Below, piece after piece: positions 52,097 to 62,411 of a stretch of 64,000 bases of DNA (its first letter is position 1; the number at the start of each line of letters is the position of its first letter). A program made the position numbers and the translations under genes. Under the pieces are notes generated by a model that worked only from the letters and a program-made list of their open reading frames with translations, did not search any database and had not been told where the DNA came from. This DNA comes from Holophagaceae bacterium (GTDB lineage Bacteria; Acidobacteriota; Holophagae; Holophagales; Holophagaceae): NCBI GenBank assembly GCA_016720465.1, contig JADKKO010000003.1, forward strand, positions 1 to 64,000. The letters run 5' to 3'.

Positions 52097-52936
52097 TTAC
52101 TGGGCTGGAGGCCGGCCGGCCCTCACCCAGGCACTCAGTATGAGATCCCCCAAAGCTTCGGCGCTCTGTTCCATCCGCTTCAGGACCGTCTCGCGCTGCC
52201 CGGCCCAGAAGATCAGCCAGTACGCGCCCTCCCGGCGGGTGCCCCGGCGATCCATCGGTGTGGTGCGGTCGGCTGCCTTGTCGCGGGCCAGGACTTCCGG
52301 CACCAGCGCGTAGGATTCCGTCAGCCATCTCCAGGGAGCTTTCATCAAATCCGGATCCACCTTCGCCGGGCGCACGCCCAGGTCCCCCTCAACCACATAG
52401 CGCTCCACCAATCCAACTTCCCAGCGGCCGTGGACACCCCGCTGGCCCGACTCCCCGCCATCATGGTTGCGGGTGCTGTGCAAGGGCACGTGGGCATCGC
52501 CGACATAGTGGCCGAGGATGGCGGTGGCGAAGGCGATCCTGTCCCTGTCCCCGCTTTGGAAGGCCTCCACCAGGTCCTTCCAGCGATCTTGGACCACCCA
52601 GGGCAATTGGCCATTCTTGACGAAGGCGGCGCGGCCCACCTGCTGGATGGCCTGTTCGATCTCCAGCGGCACCTTGCCGGCGCCTCCGTAGATTTCAGTG
52701 TCCAGGTAGTGGCGAGAAGACTCCTTGCGGTCGTGGTCGCGCCAGGCGTCGGGATCGGAGGCGTGGTCGCGGAGAAACGCCTCCTTCCCCGCATACCAGG
52801 CCTTCACCTCCGGAGGCAGCGTCTTGAGCATGGTGCCGTTGATGATCCGGTGGCCTTTGTCGCCCCAGGCGCGGAGCAGGCTTGCGCCGCAGAACAGCAG
52901 CCCGACAAGCGACAGGGTACGCAGTTTCATATCCAT
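52097..52936 (-). CDS. S1/P1-type nuclease
   Basis: A 279-aa secreted zinc nuclease of the S1/P1 (zinc-dependent phospholipase C fold) family. After the signal peptide the mature chain starts with Trp in RAWGDKGHRIIN, whose amino group binds zinc in the family. Further ligands are in ASDPDAWRDHD, ATAILGHYVGDAHVPLHST and NHDGGESGQRGVHGRWE. It probably degrades nucleic acids in the periplasm or outside. It lies directly after the signal peptidases, with a one-base gap. Confidence 0.88.
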   Translation of the reverse strand: MDMKLRTLSLVGLLFCGASLLRAWGDKGHRIINGTMLKTLPPEVKAWYAGKEAFLRDHASDPDAWRDHDRKESSRHYLDTEIYGGAGKVPLEIEQAIQQVGRAAFVKNGQLPWVVQDRWKDLVEAFQSGDRDRIAFATAILGHYVGDAHVPLHSTRNHDGGESGQRGVHGRWEVGLVERYVVEGDLGVRPAKVDPDLMKAPWRWLTESYALVPEVLARDKAADRTTPMDRRGTRREGAYWLIFWAGQRETVLKRMEQSAEALGDLILSAWVRAGRPPAQ

Positions 52937-52937
52937 A

Positions 52938-53789
52938 TCAGCGCGGAATGGTGCCGGTGCGTTCCCACCGGGTCCACGTGAAGAAATGGCGGGTTCCGTC
53001 CATGAAATTCATCACCACATCCCCCGGACCAGCGGGTTCTTTGGCCCTCGTATCATCACTGCCACCTTCGCGAAAGCTCCACCACACGATGAAAGGCCGG
53101 CCTCGCAGCTGCTCTTGGGGAATGAAGCCCCAAAAGCGGCTGTCAGCTGACCGGTCGCGGTTGTCGCCCAGGCCGAAGATGCAGCCGGGAGGTACGGTGA
53201 CGGGGCCCAAGTTGTCACTGAAACCATACGTCTCCGCGTGTCCCTGCATGTCTGCTTTGGCGATCTCAGGATCCAGAAAAGGCCAAATTCCAGGGGAGGG
53301 ATCAGGGTCCTTAAGACCCATGTCCGCACCCTCCGGCCAAGGACCTTCCACAGGGCCTTTACCTGGGTTCAGAATGTGATGCTCGAACTCGCCGGTGACG
53401 AGCTTGCCATTCACGTACAGGTGTTTGCGGCGAATTTCCAGTTTATCGCCAGGCAGGGCGACGCAGCGTTTCACGTAATCCATGTTCCGGTCCATGGGGT
53501 AGCGGAACACGATAATGTCGCCGCGGTCCACCTTCCGCATGGGGAAAAGCTTGGCTTCCCAGCCCCACTGCGGCGTGGCGAAGATGAATTTGTTGGCCAG
53601 AAGATGGTCCCCGATCATCATCGTGTTCCGCATGGAAGCCGATGGAATCACGAACTGCTGCCCCACGAAAGTCTTGAAAAAAAGGATCATGGCCACGCCA
53701 AAGCAGGCCAATTCCAGATTGTCCCGGATCACGCCCCTGGCTACGCCTGCAGGCAGCGTGCGCAGATCTTTGGTTCCGTCCGCCTCCAT
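52938..53789 (-). CDS. lepB: signal peptidase I (second of a tandem pair)
   Basis: A 283-aa type I leader peptidase. One membrane helix near residues 27-43 precedes the catalytic Ser in IPSASMRNTMM; the Lys general base lies in DYVKRCVALPGD; and boxes D and E are GDNRDRSADSRFWGF. The start ATG 53789 follows the previous lepB stop by one base. It is about three-quarters identical to the upstream copy, a clear gene duplication. Confidence 0.93.
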   Translation of the reverse strand: MEADGTKDLRTLPAGVARGVIRDNLELACFGVAMILFFKTFVGQQFVIPSASMRNTMMIGDHLLANKFIFATPQWGWEAKLFPMRKVDRGDIIVFRYPMDRNMDYVKRCVALPGDKLEIRRKHLYVNGKLVTGEFEHHILNPGKGPVEGPWPEGADMGLKDPDPSPGIWPFLDPEIAKADMQGHAETYGFSDNLGPVTVPPGCIFGLGDNRDRSADSRFWGFIPQEQLRGRPFIVWWSFREGGSDDTRAKEPAGPGDVVMNFMDGTRHFFTWTRWERTGTIPR

Positions 53790-53790
53790 G

Positions 53791-54639
53791 TCAGCGGGGG
53801 ATCGTGCCCGTGCGCTCCCACCGGGTCCATTGGAAGAAGTGCTGGGCGCCATCCGCGAAATTTTTCAGCACGTCCGTGGGTCCCTTCACCTCGCGGGCCC
53901 CGGTATCGTCATTGCCGCCTTCGCGGAAGCTCCACCACACCAGGAATGGCCGTCCCCGCAGCTGCTCGATCGGGATGAACCCCCAATAGCGGCTGTCCGC
54001 GGAATTGTCGCGGTTGTCACCCATGCCGAAGATGCAGCCCTGCGGCACGGTGATGGGGCCCAGGTTGTCGCGGAAGCCGGAGGTCTGCGCGTGGCCCTGC
54101 ATGTCCACCTTGACGATCTCGGGATCCAGGAAGGGCCAGATGCCTGCGGAAGGCTCCGGTTCCAGGGGGCCCACGTTGGCGCCCTCGGCCCAGGGGCCGT
54201 TCACCGGGCCGTCGTCCAAGTTCAAGATGTGATGCTCGAACTGGCCCGTGATGAGCTTGCCGTTCACGTACAGGTGCTTCCGGCGCACCTCCAGTTTGTC
54301 GCCGGGCAGCGCGACGCAGCGCTTCACGTAGTCCATGTTCCGGTCCATGGGATAGCGGAAGACGATGATGTCGCCGCGGTCCACTCTGCGCATGGGAAAC
54401 AGCTTGGCTTCCCAGTCCCACTGCGGCGTGGCGAAGATGAATTTGTTGGCCAGCAGATGATCCCCGATCATCATGGTGTTCCGCATGGACGCTGACGGGA
54501 TCGTGAACTGCTGGCCCACGAAGGTCTTGAAAAAGATGATCAGCAGCACCGCGAAGCAGGCCACTTCCAGATTGTCCCGGATCGCGCCCTTGGCCACGCC
54601 CACGGGCAGCTCGCGAGATTGCTTGGTATCGTCCGCCAT
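53791..54639 (-). CDS. lepB: signal peptidase I (first of a tandem pair)
   Basis: A 282-aa type I leader peptidase that cleaves signal peptides at the periplasmic face. Catalytic Ser in IPSASMRNTMM, catalytic Lys in DYVKRCVALPGD, and GDNRDNSADSRYWGF. A single N-terminal membrane helix (about 24-40). GAGG precedes the ATG. The downstream copy is closely similar, and the two are translationally adjacent. Confidence 0.94.
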   Translation of the reverse strand: MADDTKQSRELPVGVAKGAIRDNLEVACFAVLLIIFFKTFVGQQFTIPSASMRNTMMIGDHLLANKFIFATPQWDWEAKLFPMRRVDRGDIIVFRYPMDRNMDYVKRCVALPGDKLEVRRKHLYVNGKLITGQFEHHILNLDDGPVNGPWAEGANVGPLEPEPSAGIWPFLDPEIVKVDMQGHAQTSGFRDNLGPITVPQGCIFGMGDNRDNSADSRYWGFIPIEQLRGRPFLVWWSFREGGNDDTGAREVKGPTDVLKNFADGAQHFFQWTRWERTGTIPR

Positions 54640-54647
54640 GGTTTTCC

Positions 54648-55262
54648 TCAGTTCTTATTCTGCCGCGACGGCGAAATGGGCAAATCAGAGAAGCCATAGC
54701 TGAAGAGCCGGTTGACCACGATCCATCGGCCTTCCTGGAACTCCTGGGTCTCGATCTCCCCGAGCCGCGGCAGATAGAAGGTGCGGCGCCGCGGCCCCTT
54801 GCCATCCAGCGTTTCAGAAGCGACCCAGACGCCCACGCGGCCCAGCGTGTCCGGCAGCGCCAGGCCTGTCTCCGGCATGGCGGCCCGGCCCTCCACGCGA
54901 TGGCGGCGGCCCCGTTCTTCCCAGGCCTGGACATCGGGGAAATGCGGAGGCAGCACCACCAAGGCCTTGGTCTTGGGATCCTTCATCAGGTCCACGCCGC
55001 CGTTCTCGCAGCAGAACAACACATCCATCTGGCCTTCAAACGTCGTGAAGGTCTTGGTCACGAACAATTTCGCATCCTCCTTTTCCACCTTGGCGATGCG
55101 CACCTGCATACGTTCCTGGCCGCGCCGGGGCTGTGGAAGGCTGGGGTTTTCATAGGCCAGGGTCAGGCCGGCCTCGGCGGGCGCGTAAAGCGTTTCGGGC
55201 GCGGTCCGCTCGCAGGCCAAGCCCGATCCCAACAGCGCAACGAGGAGGGCGAGCTGCCTCAC
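54648..55262 (-). CDS. hypothetical exported protein (204 aa)
   Basis: The N-terminus MRQLALLVALLGSGLACE is a signal peptide with a cysteine at residue 17 that could be lipidated, though the preceding residues do not fit the lipobox perfectly. The rest has beta-rich character without a recognised family. The GTG start overlaps the tex stop (GTGA), so it is coupled to tex, and it is followed by lepB 8 bases on. Confidence 0.75.
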   Translation of the reverse strand: MRQLALLVALLGSGLACERTAPETLYAPAEAGLTLAYENPSLPQPRRGQERMQVRIAKVEKEDAKLFVTKTFTTFEGQMDVLFCCENGGVDLMKDPKTKALVVLPPHFPDVQAWEERGRRHRVEGRAAMPETGLALPDTLGRVGVWVASETLDGKGPRRRTFYLPRLGEIETQEFQEGRWIVVNRLFSYGFSDLPISPSRQNKN

Positions 55263-57838
55263 TTGTGTCCCCGGTTGAATTTCGCCAGCAGATCCGAAAG
55301 GCTCGCGGGCTCGGTGGAACTTGCCGCCTTCTCCGGCGGCGGTTCGAAGAGCATGCGTTCGGGCCTCGACTCAGGCCTGGGACGATCGCTTTTGGAATGT
55401 TCCCGGCGGGGACGGTCGGGGCGGCTTCCATCCCGCTGTCCTTCCGGGCGCGGCCCGCGGCCGCCTTCCGGACGGGGGCCCCGCGGACCTTCCGGCCTGA
55501 AAGGCCTGGATTCGGGGCCTGGCCGGTCGGCGCGGTCCGGGCGCGGTGGGCGCTCGGATTTCGGCGTGCCCTCGCGGCGGGCTTGTGGGGCGGGTCTTTC
55601 ACCCGGCGGCAGCGATGGCGGTGCGGGCCGTTGCGCCCGCTCGGGCCTCGGGCGGGGTTTTTTCTGCGCCGGCTCGGGCGGCGCCAGCATGGCCTTCATG
55701 GAAAGCGCGATGCGCTTGGCGGGATGGTCCAGGGCCATGACCTTGACCTTCACCACCTGGCCGACGCTGACAACTTCCGAAGGGTTCTTCACGAAGCGAT
55801 GGCTCATTTCGCTCAAGTGGACCAGGCCGTCCTGATGGACGCCCACATCCACGAAAGCTCCGAAATCCGTCACATTGGTGATGACGCCCTGAAGCTCCAT
55901 GCCGACTTCCAGATCCGCCGGCTTGTTCACGCCTTCCTTAAACTGGATGGCTTCGAATTTGTGGCGCGGGTCGCGGCCGGGCTTCCGCAATTCCGCGAGG
56001 ATGTCCCGCACGGTTTCCGGACCGAACCGCTCGTCGGTGAACTGCGCCGCGGCCAGGCCGTTCAGCACGGCCTCGTTGCCGATGAGCTCCGCGACGGTCT
56101 GGTTCACGGCAGCGCAGATGCGCTCCACGATGGCGTAGCTTTCGGGGTGCACCGCGCTGGAGTCCAGGGGGTTGTCTCCCTCGCGGATGCGCAGGAAACC
56201 CGCCGCCTGCTGGAAGGCTTTTTCACCGAACCGGCTCACTTCGAGCAATTGCTCGCGGCGTTTGAAGGCCCCGTGCTCGAAACGGTGCTGCACGATGTTC
56301 TTCGCGAGGGTTTCGCCGATGCCCGCGACGTAGCTCAGCAGCCGATACGATGCTGAATTCAGGTCCACGCCCACGCGGTTCACGCAGGATTCCACCACGT
56401 CATCGAGCCCCTTTTTCAGGGCCGTCTGGTTCACATCATGCTGGTACTGGCCCACGCCGATGCTCTTGGGCTCCACCTTCACCAGCTCCGCGAGGGGATC
56501 CTGGAAGCGCCGGGCGATGCTGATGGCGCCGCGGACGGTGACGTCCAGTTCGGGGAATTCTTCCCGGGCCACGGGGCTGGCGCTGTAGACCGAGGCTCCA
56601 GCCTCGCTCACCGCCACGCAGGTGATGTAGGCGCGATCCGAATCCCGCAGCCATTCCTTGAGGAACAGCTCCACTTCCCGGCCCCCGGTGCCATTGCCCA
56701 CCACGATGGATTCCAGCGGGTACTTGGTGGCGATCTGTTCGAGGATGGCCCTGGATCCATCAATATCGCGCTTGGGTTCCAGCGGGTAGATGGTGGCCGT
56801 CTCCATGAACGCGCCAAGGCGGTTGATCACCGCCAGCTTGCAGCCCGTGCGGATGCCCGGATCCACGCCCAGCGTGCAGACCTGGCCCGCGGGCGGCGCC
56901 AGCATCAGATGATCGAGGTTGTTCTGGAAGACCTTGATGGCCTCTGCATCGGCCTTCTTCTTGGCCTCGATGCGGACATCCACTTCGATGGAGGGCGCCA
57001 GCAGCCGGTCGAAGGCATCCTGGGCCACGTCGCGCAGGAACCGCAGGTAGCCCGAAGCCGGATCGCAGGGGATACGCACCAGCAGCTGGCTCACCAGGTT
57101 CTCCCGGTCCACGGCGAGTTTCACGTGCAGGATCTCTTCCTTCTCGCCGCGCCGCAGGGCCAGCAGCCGGTGGGATGGGATTTTCTTGATGGCTTCCTTG
57201 AAATCGAAGTAGGGCCTGAAGCGCAGGGCCTCCTTGCCCTCCTTTTTTTCATCGCGGATAAGGCTCACCAGCACGCCGGTATCGTGGAAGACCTGGCGCA
57301 GCCAGGCGCGGTTGCCCGCGTCCTCGGCCACGCGCTCCGCGAGGATATGGCCGGCGCCTTCCACGCATTCGCTGGGAGCGTTCAGGCCTTCTTCGCCTTC
57401 CTTCACGAAGGGCGCGGCCAGCAACAAGGGATCGGCGCCGCTGGTGTCGGCCAGCAGCGCGTCGAGCAAGGGCTCCAGGCCCCGCTCCCGCGCGACGGAA
57501 GCCTTCGTTTTCTTCTTGGGCTTGAAGGGCAGGTAGAGATCCTCCAGCTCCGCTTTGACCCAGGCTGCGTTGATCTTGGCCTTCAATTCGTCGGTGAGTT
57601 TGCCCTGGTCCTCGATGGACTTGAGCACCGCGGCGCGGCGCTCCATCAGATCCTTGTAGTAGGACGCGCGGTCCTCGATGGCGTGGATGGCCTCGTCGTC
57701 CAGGGACCCGTGGGCTTCCTTGCGGTACCGGGCGATGAACGGCACGGTGTTGCCTTCGTCCAGCAGCGCGATGACTGAGGCGACCCCCGCGCGGGGCAGC
57801 TTCAATTCGTGTGCGATTCGGTCGAGCACTGACTCCAC
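55259..57838 (-). CDS. tex: Tex transcription accessory protein
   Basis: Tex is a conserved RNA-binding protein affecting transcription and, in pathogens, toxin expression. The 859-aa protein has the helical N-terminal Tex domain (NTVPFIARYRKE), the YqgF-like domain (TLGVDPGIRTGCKLAV), helix-hairpin-helix motifs, and the S1 domain (about 655-725; GVITNVTDFGAFVDVGVHQDG). Beyond it a tail of about 130 residues is almost wholly Arg, Pro, Gly, Glu and Ser, longer than in most relatives. GTG start with AGGAGA upstream. Confidence 0.95.
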   Translation of the reverse strand: MESVLDRIAHELKLPRAGVASVIALLDEGNTVPFIARYRKEAHGSLDDEAIHAIEDRASYYKDLMERRAAVLKSIEDQGKLTDELKAKINAAWVKAELEDLYLPFKPKKKTKASVARERGLEPLLDALLADTSGADPLLLAAPFVKEGEEGLNAPSECVEGAGHILAERVAEDAGNRAWLRQVFHDTGVLVSLIRDEKKEGKEALRFRPYFDFKEAIKKIPSHRLLALRRGEKEEILHVKLAVDRENLVSQLLVRIPCDPASGYLRFLRDVAQDAFDRLLAPSIEVDVRIEAKKKADAEAIKVFQNNLDHLMLAPPAGQVCTLGVDPGIRTGCKLAVINRLGAFMETATIYPLEPKRDIDGSRAILEQIATKYPLESIVVGNGTGGREVELFLKEWLRDSDRAYITCVAVSEAGASVYSASPVAREEFPELDVTVRGAISIARRFQDPLAELVKVEPKSIGVGQYQHDVNQTALKKGLDDVVESCVNRVGVDLNSASYRLLSYVAGIGETLAKNIVQHRFEHGAFKRREQLLEVSRFGEKAFQQAAGFLRIREGDNPLDSSAVHPESYAIVERICAAVNQTVAELIGNEAVLNGLAAAQFTDERFGPETVRDILAELRKPGRDPRHKFEAIQFKEGVNKPADLEVGMELQGVITNVTDFGAFVDVGVHQDGLVHLSEMSHRFVKNPSEVVSVGQVVKVKVMALDHPAKRIALSMKAMLAPPEPAQKKPRPRPERAQRPAPPSLPPGERPAPQARREGTPKSERPPRPDRADRPGPESRPFRPEGPRGPRPEGGRGPRPEGQRDGSRPDRPRREHSKSDRPRPESRPERMLFEPPPEKAASSTEPASLSDLLAKFNRGHK

Positions 57839-58057
57839 GGGTGTCTCCTAGAACTTCCGCCTGAAATTTCGCGAGGATCCGGAGAGCTGTAGGTCCAGTA
57901 CCGGCGCTTTCCAGATCAGCGCGACCGGACATGATAGCGCAGCAGATTCCTCCTGGTCATTCCATATGGGCTGTTCCTGCCTGGCCCGGTAATCTGGACG
58001 GTCCGGACCTCTCGAGTCCCGTACTTCCAGTCCCAGGTTTCCTCTTCCGAGCCCGGC
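57839..58057. other. divergent tex / CoA-transferase intergenic region
   Basis: About 220 bases between divergent starts. No clear -35/-10 pair, hairpin or repeat stands out in either direction, apart from the tex ribosome binding site. Confidence 0.4.
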
Positions 58058-59167
58058 ATGCCCAAACCGCTTGAAAAATTCCGCATCATCGACCTGTCCC
58101 GCATATTGGCCGGGCCCTTTGCCGCGCAGTTGCTGGCCGACCTCGGAGCGGACGTGCACAAGCTGGAACCGCCGGAAGGCGATGCCACCCGCGGATGGGG
58201 CCCGCCTTTCGATGGCGGCGAGAGCGCTTATTTCCGCTGCTGCAACCGCGGCAAGACCACGGAGATCATCGACCTCCATACGGATGATGGCAAGGCGCGG
58301 CTCTTCGAGCTGCTCAAGGATGCGGACGTGCTGGTGGAAAACTTCCTGCCGGATTCGGCGGACCGGCTTGGACTCGGGTGGAAGGCGCTGCACGCGAAAT
58401 TCCCCAAGCTGGTCCTCGCCAGCATCCGCGGATTTGCGAGCGATGTCACCAATTCCCGCCGCCCGGGCTACGATTTCATCCTCCAGGCCGAAAGCGGGTG
58501 GATGAGCATCACGGGCGAGGAAGGCGGCCGCCCCATGAAGGTCGGCGTGGCGCTCGTGGACGTGCTGGCGTCGCTTTACTGCGCCAACGGGATCCAGGCG
58601 GCGCTGCTCCATCGGGAGCGCACCGGAGAAGCGATGCACATGGAAGTCCCCCTGATGGAAGCCGCCCTCGCAGGCCTGGTGAACGTCGGCGCAGGCACGC
58701 TGATGACAGGCCAGGCCCCGAAACGCTATGGCAACGCCCACCCGCAGATCGTGCCCTACCAGACCTTTCCCTGCCGCGACGGGGAGGTGGCCATCGGCGT
58801 GGGCGGAGACCGTCAATTCGAAGTGCTCGCCCTCATGCTGGAACTGGATCTCGACCGCCATCCGGGCTGGCGCAAGAACCGCGGTCGGGTGGAGGACCGC
58901 GCCAGGCTCATCGAAGCCATCAGCGCCGCCCTCGCCTCGCGCAGCGTGGATGAGGTGCTCGCATTCTGCGAACAGGACGCCATCCCCGCCAGCCGGGTGC
59001 GCACGGTCGACGACGCACTGTTCAAGCAGGCCGGCCACCTGCATCAGCTCATCCAGCCCCTGTTCGACGAGGACACCAACATGATGGTGCCCACCCTCGC
59101 CAGCCCCATCCTGCTCAATGGCCAGCGGGCCTGCGCCTCGCTGCCGCCGCCGCGGTGGAAGCCGTGA
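58058..59167 (+). CDS. class III (CaiB/BaiF family) CoA-transferase
   Basis: A 369-aa family III CoA-transferase, which moves CoA between carboxylic acids. The start KFRIIDLSRILAGPFAAQLLADLGADVHKLE is typical, the catalytic Asp lies in RPGYDFILQAESGWM, and GRPMKVGVALVDVLASLY and later AIGVGGDRQFEVL follow. The acids used cannot be predicted. The small DciA-like gene overlaps its end. Confidence 0.93.
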   Translation: MPKPLEKFRIIDLSRILAGPFAAQLLADLGADVHKLEPPEGDATRGWGPPFDGGESAYFRCCNRGKTTEIIDLHTDDGKARLFELLKDADVLVENFLPDSADRLGLGWKALHAKFPKLVLASIRGFASDVTNSRRPGYDFILQAESGWMSITGEEGGRPMKVGVALVDVLASLYCANGIQAALLHRERTGEAMHMEVPLMEAALAGLVNVGAGTLMTGQAPKRYGNAHPQIVPYQTFPCRDGEVAIGVGGDRQFEVLALMLELDLDRHPGWRKNRGRVEDRARLIEAISAALASRSVDEVLAFCEQDAIPASRVRTVDDALFKQAGHLHQLIQPLFDEDTNMMVPTLASPILLNGQRACASLPPPRWKP

Positions 59168-59556
59168 AGGCGCCGCCGCCGCTGCGACCCATCGCCGAGG
59201 CCGGCCTTCGCGGCGCGGAATCCGCAGCCGCCAACCTCCGCGCGGAAGCAAAAATCCGGCGGGCATGGGCCCTTTCGGTCGGACCGTCATTGCAACGCCA
59301 CACGGTCTTCCTCCGCCTGGTGCAGGGCCGTGTGGTGGTCGGCGCATGGGAACTGGCCATGATCCCGAGCCTTCGGATTTCCGCAGAGGCCGCCTGGCCT
59401 CAGGTGAAGGAGCGCCTGGAGCGTCTGACCGGCCTGCGGCTCGCCCGGCTGGAGCTGGTGCCGACGGACCCGCCCGTCCCCTCCGTTCCGCGTCCCGCCA
59501 GGCCAGTGGACGCCTTCGCCGAAGTCCTCGCCCGCCTGCAGAAGCCACCCGCATAG
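59155..59556 (+). CDS. DUF721/DciA-like protein
   Basis: A protein of up to 133 aa. The segment AKIRRAWALSVGPSLQRHTVFLRLVQGRVVVGAWELAMIP (about 32-70) fits the DUF721 (DciA, helicase-loading) pattern of a Trp-x-x-x-VG motif followed by beta strands. GTG 59155 or GTG 59164 (GTGA overlap with the CoA-transferase stop) may be the start. The match is moderate; relatives usually share the KH-like core seen here. Confidence 0.6.
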   Translation: MEAVKAPPPLRPIAEAGLRGAESAAANLRAEAKIRRAWALSVGPSLQRHTVFLRLVQGRVVVGAWELAMIPSLRISAEAAWPQVKERLERLTGLRLARLELVPTDPPVPSVPRPARPVDAFAEVLARLQKPPA

Positions 59557-59603
59557 AATCAGCACTGGACGCAGCGGCCAGAACGAATTAGCATCAGAAG
59601 TCA

Positions 59604-60541
<938 letters not shown>

Positions 60542-60606
60542 ATCCCGATGCGCCCCGACCATCGCGACCGGTTCAAGGGAGAACTCGAGCCGGTCCTTTC
60601 CTTGTC

Positions 60607-60745
60607 CCAAAAGGGGGCGCGAGAGGATTCGAACCTCCGATCGGCAACGGCGCGGGAGTAGGAAAAGGCTGAGACGCGCGAGCGTCGAAGCCGGTCCGCG
60701 AAGCGGATTCCCGTGCGTAGCCGTACCGCGGTGGATGGATCGCGC
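60607..60745 (+). repeat. partial fifth copy of the tRNA-Pro-associated repeat
   Basis: It holds only the second half of the unit: the inverted T arm (gagaggattcgaacctccga, closer to the tRNA sequence than in the other units), then the core with both hairpins, ending at tggatgg. Before it lies about 65 bases of unrelated sequence. It is more diverged in its last 30 bases. Confidence 0.85.
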
Positions 60746-60886
60746 CCAGATCTGGGGGGCGGAGCCAACCTACCCGCACCTCATTCCTCAAGCCTCGCAA
60801 CTCATACCTCGCCACACGTGCCCTTCGCGCCATGACATTCCCGTGGCACACTTGGAGGCTCGCTTGAACGCGCGGAGCCGCCGACC

Positions 60887-61213
60887 ATGACAGACGCCTG
60901 CACCATCATCACAACCTGCGGCAGCGAGGAGGCGGCACTCACCATCGCGGCGGCACTGGTGGACCAGGGCTTCGCCGCCTGCGTGAGCATCCTGCCGAAC
61001 GTGAAGAGCTACTACAACTTCAAAGGCGAGACCCATCTAGATGAAGAGGTCATGCTGATGATCAAGACCACCACCGAGCTCTTTCCAAAGGTGTCTGAGA
61101 TCATCACGGACCTGCACACCTACGAAGTGCCGGAAATATTGATGCTGCCCGTGCAGGAAGGCAGCGGGCCCTTCCTCGAGTGGATCCGCGACAGCGTGCG
61201 GCGCCTGGTTTAG
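60887..61213 (+). CDS. cutA: divalent cation tolerance protein CutA
   Basis: CutA is a small trimeric protein linked to copper tolerance in Escherichia coli, with an unclear general role. The 108-aa product has the family features: ITTCGSEEAALTIAAALVDQGFAACVSILP, the YYNFKGETHLDEEVMLMIKT segment and HTYEVPEILMLPVQEG near the end. It follows the tRNA repeat region by about 100 bases. Confidence 0.94.
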   Translation: MTDACTIITTCGSEEAALTIAAALVDQGFAACVSILPNVKSYYNFKGETHLDEEVMLMIKTTTELFPKVSEIITDLHTYEVPEILMLPVQEGSGPFLEWIRDSVRRLV

Positions 61214-61303
61214 GCGATCGGCTGTGGACGGTCGGCTGTAGGCTGTAGGCTGTAGGGATGAAGGATACGCCCAGGGCCTCGCGCCCCCAGCCTGGGAGAA
61301 GCC
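61214..61303 (+). repeat. short-word repeats between cutA and glpX
   Basis: The words ggctgtgg, ggctgtag and ggctgtag are repeated four or five times at 61219-61258. No inverted partner is seen here. The glpX ribosome binding site (GGAGAAGCC) follows. Confidence 0.7.
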
Positions 61304-62272
61304 ATGGAACAAACACTCAGCCTTGAATTCCTCCGCGTGGTGGAGGAGGCGGCCATCGCCTGCGCCCGCAGCATCGGGCACGGCCGCCGCAAGCACTCGG
61401 ACAAGCTCGCGGTGGAGGCCATGCGCCACACCATGGAATCCGTCCGCATGGACGGCACCATCGTCATCGGCGAAGGGGAGCGGGACGAGGCCCCCATGCT
61501 GTTCATCGGCGAGAAGGTGGGCATGGGCGCCGGGCATGTGCCGGTGGATATCGCGGTGGACCCCCTGGAGGGCACCAACCTCTGCGCCACCGGCGCCGCC
61601 AACGCCATCGCGGTGCTGGCGGCATCGGACAAGGGCGGCCTGCTCCACGCGCCTGATCTCTACATGCAGAAACTCGTGGTCGGCCCGGCTTCCAAGGGCA
61701 AGGTGCATCTCGATGCGCCGGTAGCGGAAAACCTAGCCGCCATCGCCAAGGCGCTGGACCGGAAGATCGGCGATCTCACGGTGACGGTGCTGGACCGGCC
61801 CCGGCATGAGCAGCTCATCGCGGACATCCGCGCGGCGGGCGCCCGCATCCAGCTCATCGGCGATGGCGACCTGAGCGCGGCCATCAGCGCGGCGGTGAGC
61901 GGGACGGGAATCCATGCGGTCATGGGCATCGGCGGCGCGCCGGAAGGCGTAATTTCCGCTGCGGCCCTGAAATGCCTCAATGGCGAGATCCAAGCGCGGC
62001 TGGTGGTGGATACCAACACCGCATCCCGGGAGAACGCGGAAAAAATGGGTGTGGACTTCGACCGCATCTACAAGACCGAAGATCTCGCGCCCGGCAAACA
62101 CATCGTCTTCGCCGCCTGCGGCGTGACCTCCGGAAACCTGCTCAAAGGCGTGCAGTTCTTCGGCCACGGCACCCGCACCAGCTCGCTCGTCCTGACCTAT
62201 GAATCAGGCCTGGTGAGGTTCATCGACACCGTGTACAAGCACCAGGGCGAAAACATCACCGTGCGGTTCTGA
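61304..62272 (+). CDS. glpX: fructose-1,6-bisphosphatase class II
   Basis: GlpX removes the 1-phosphate from fructose 1,6-bisphosphate in gluconeogenesis. The 322-aa protein has GRRKHSDKLAVEAMR, IGEGERDEAPML and VDIAVDPLEGTNL, which bind the metals, and MGIGGAPEGVISAAALKCL near the substrate site. The length is normal for class II enzymes. Confidence 0.96.
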   Translation: MEQTLSLEFLRVVEEAAIACARSIGHGRRKHSDKLAVEAMRHTMESVRMDGTIVIGEGERDEAPMLFIGEKVGMGAGHVPVDIAVDPLEGTNLCATGAANAIAVLAASDKGGLLHAPDLYMQKLVVGPASKGKVHLDAPVAENLAAIAKALDRKIGDLTVTVLDRPRHEQLIADIRAAGARIQLIGDGDLSAAISAAVSGTGIHAVMGIGGAPEGVISAAALKCLNGEIQARLVVDTNTASRENAEKMGVDFDRIYKTEDLAPGKHIVFAACGVTSGNLLKGVQFFGHGTRTSSLVLTYESGLVRFIDTVYKHQGENITVRF

Positions 62273-62411
62273 CCACGAAAACTCAATAAAAAATCACCAC
62301 AAAGAAATACAAAAAATATTTTTCTGCTTTTCCCATTTGTGTCTTTGTGGTCCAAGTTTTTTATGTCTTTGTGGTCTTTTTTCGTCTTCGTGGTTCCTTG
62401 GAGGCTTGGTG
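62273..62411. repeat. glpX downstream inverted repeat arms (accacgaag type)
   Basis: The left arm (62271-62310, gaccacgaaaactc and atcaccacaaagaa) and the right arm (62341-62398, three units like gtctttgtggtc, ending gtcttcgtggttcc) are complementary in word content. They are separated by about 30 AT-rich bases. The end of the right arm runs into the start of the DUF4442 gene. Confidence 0.8.
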
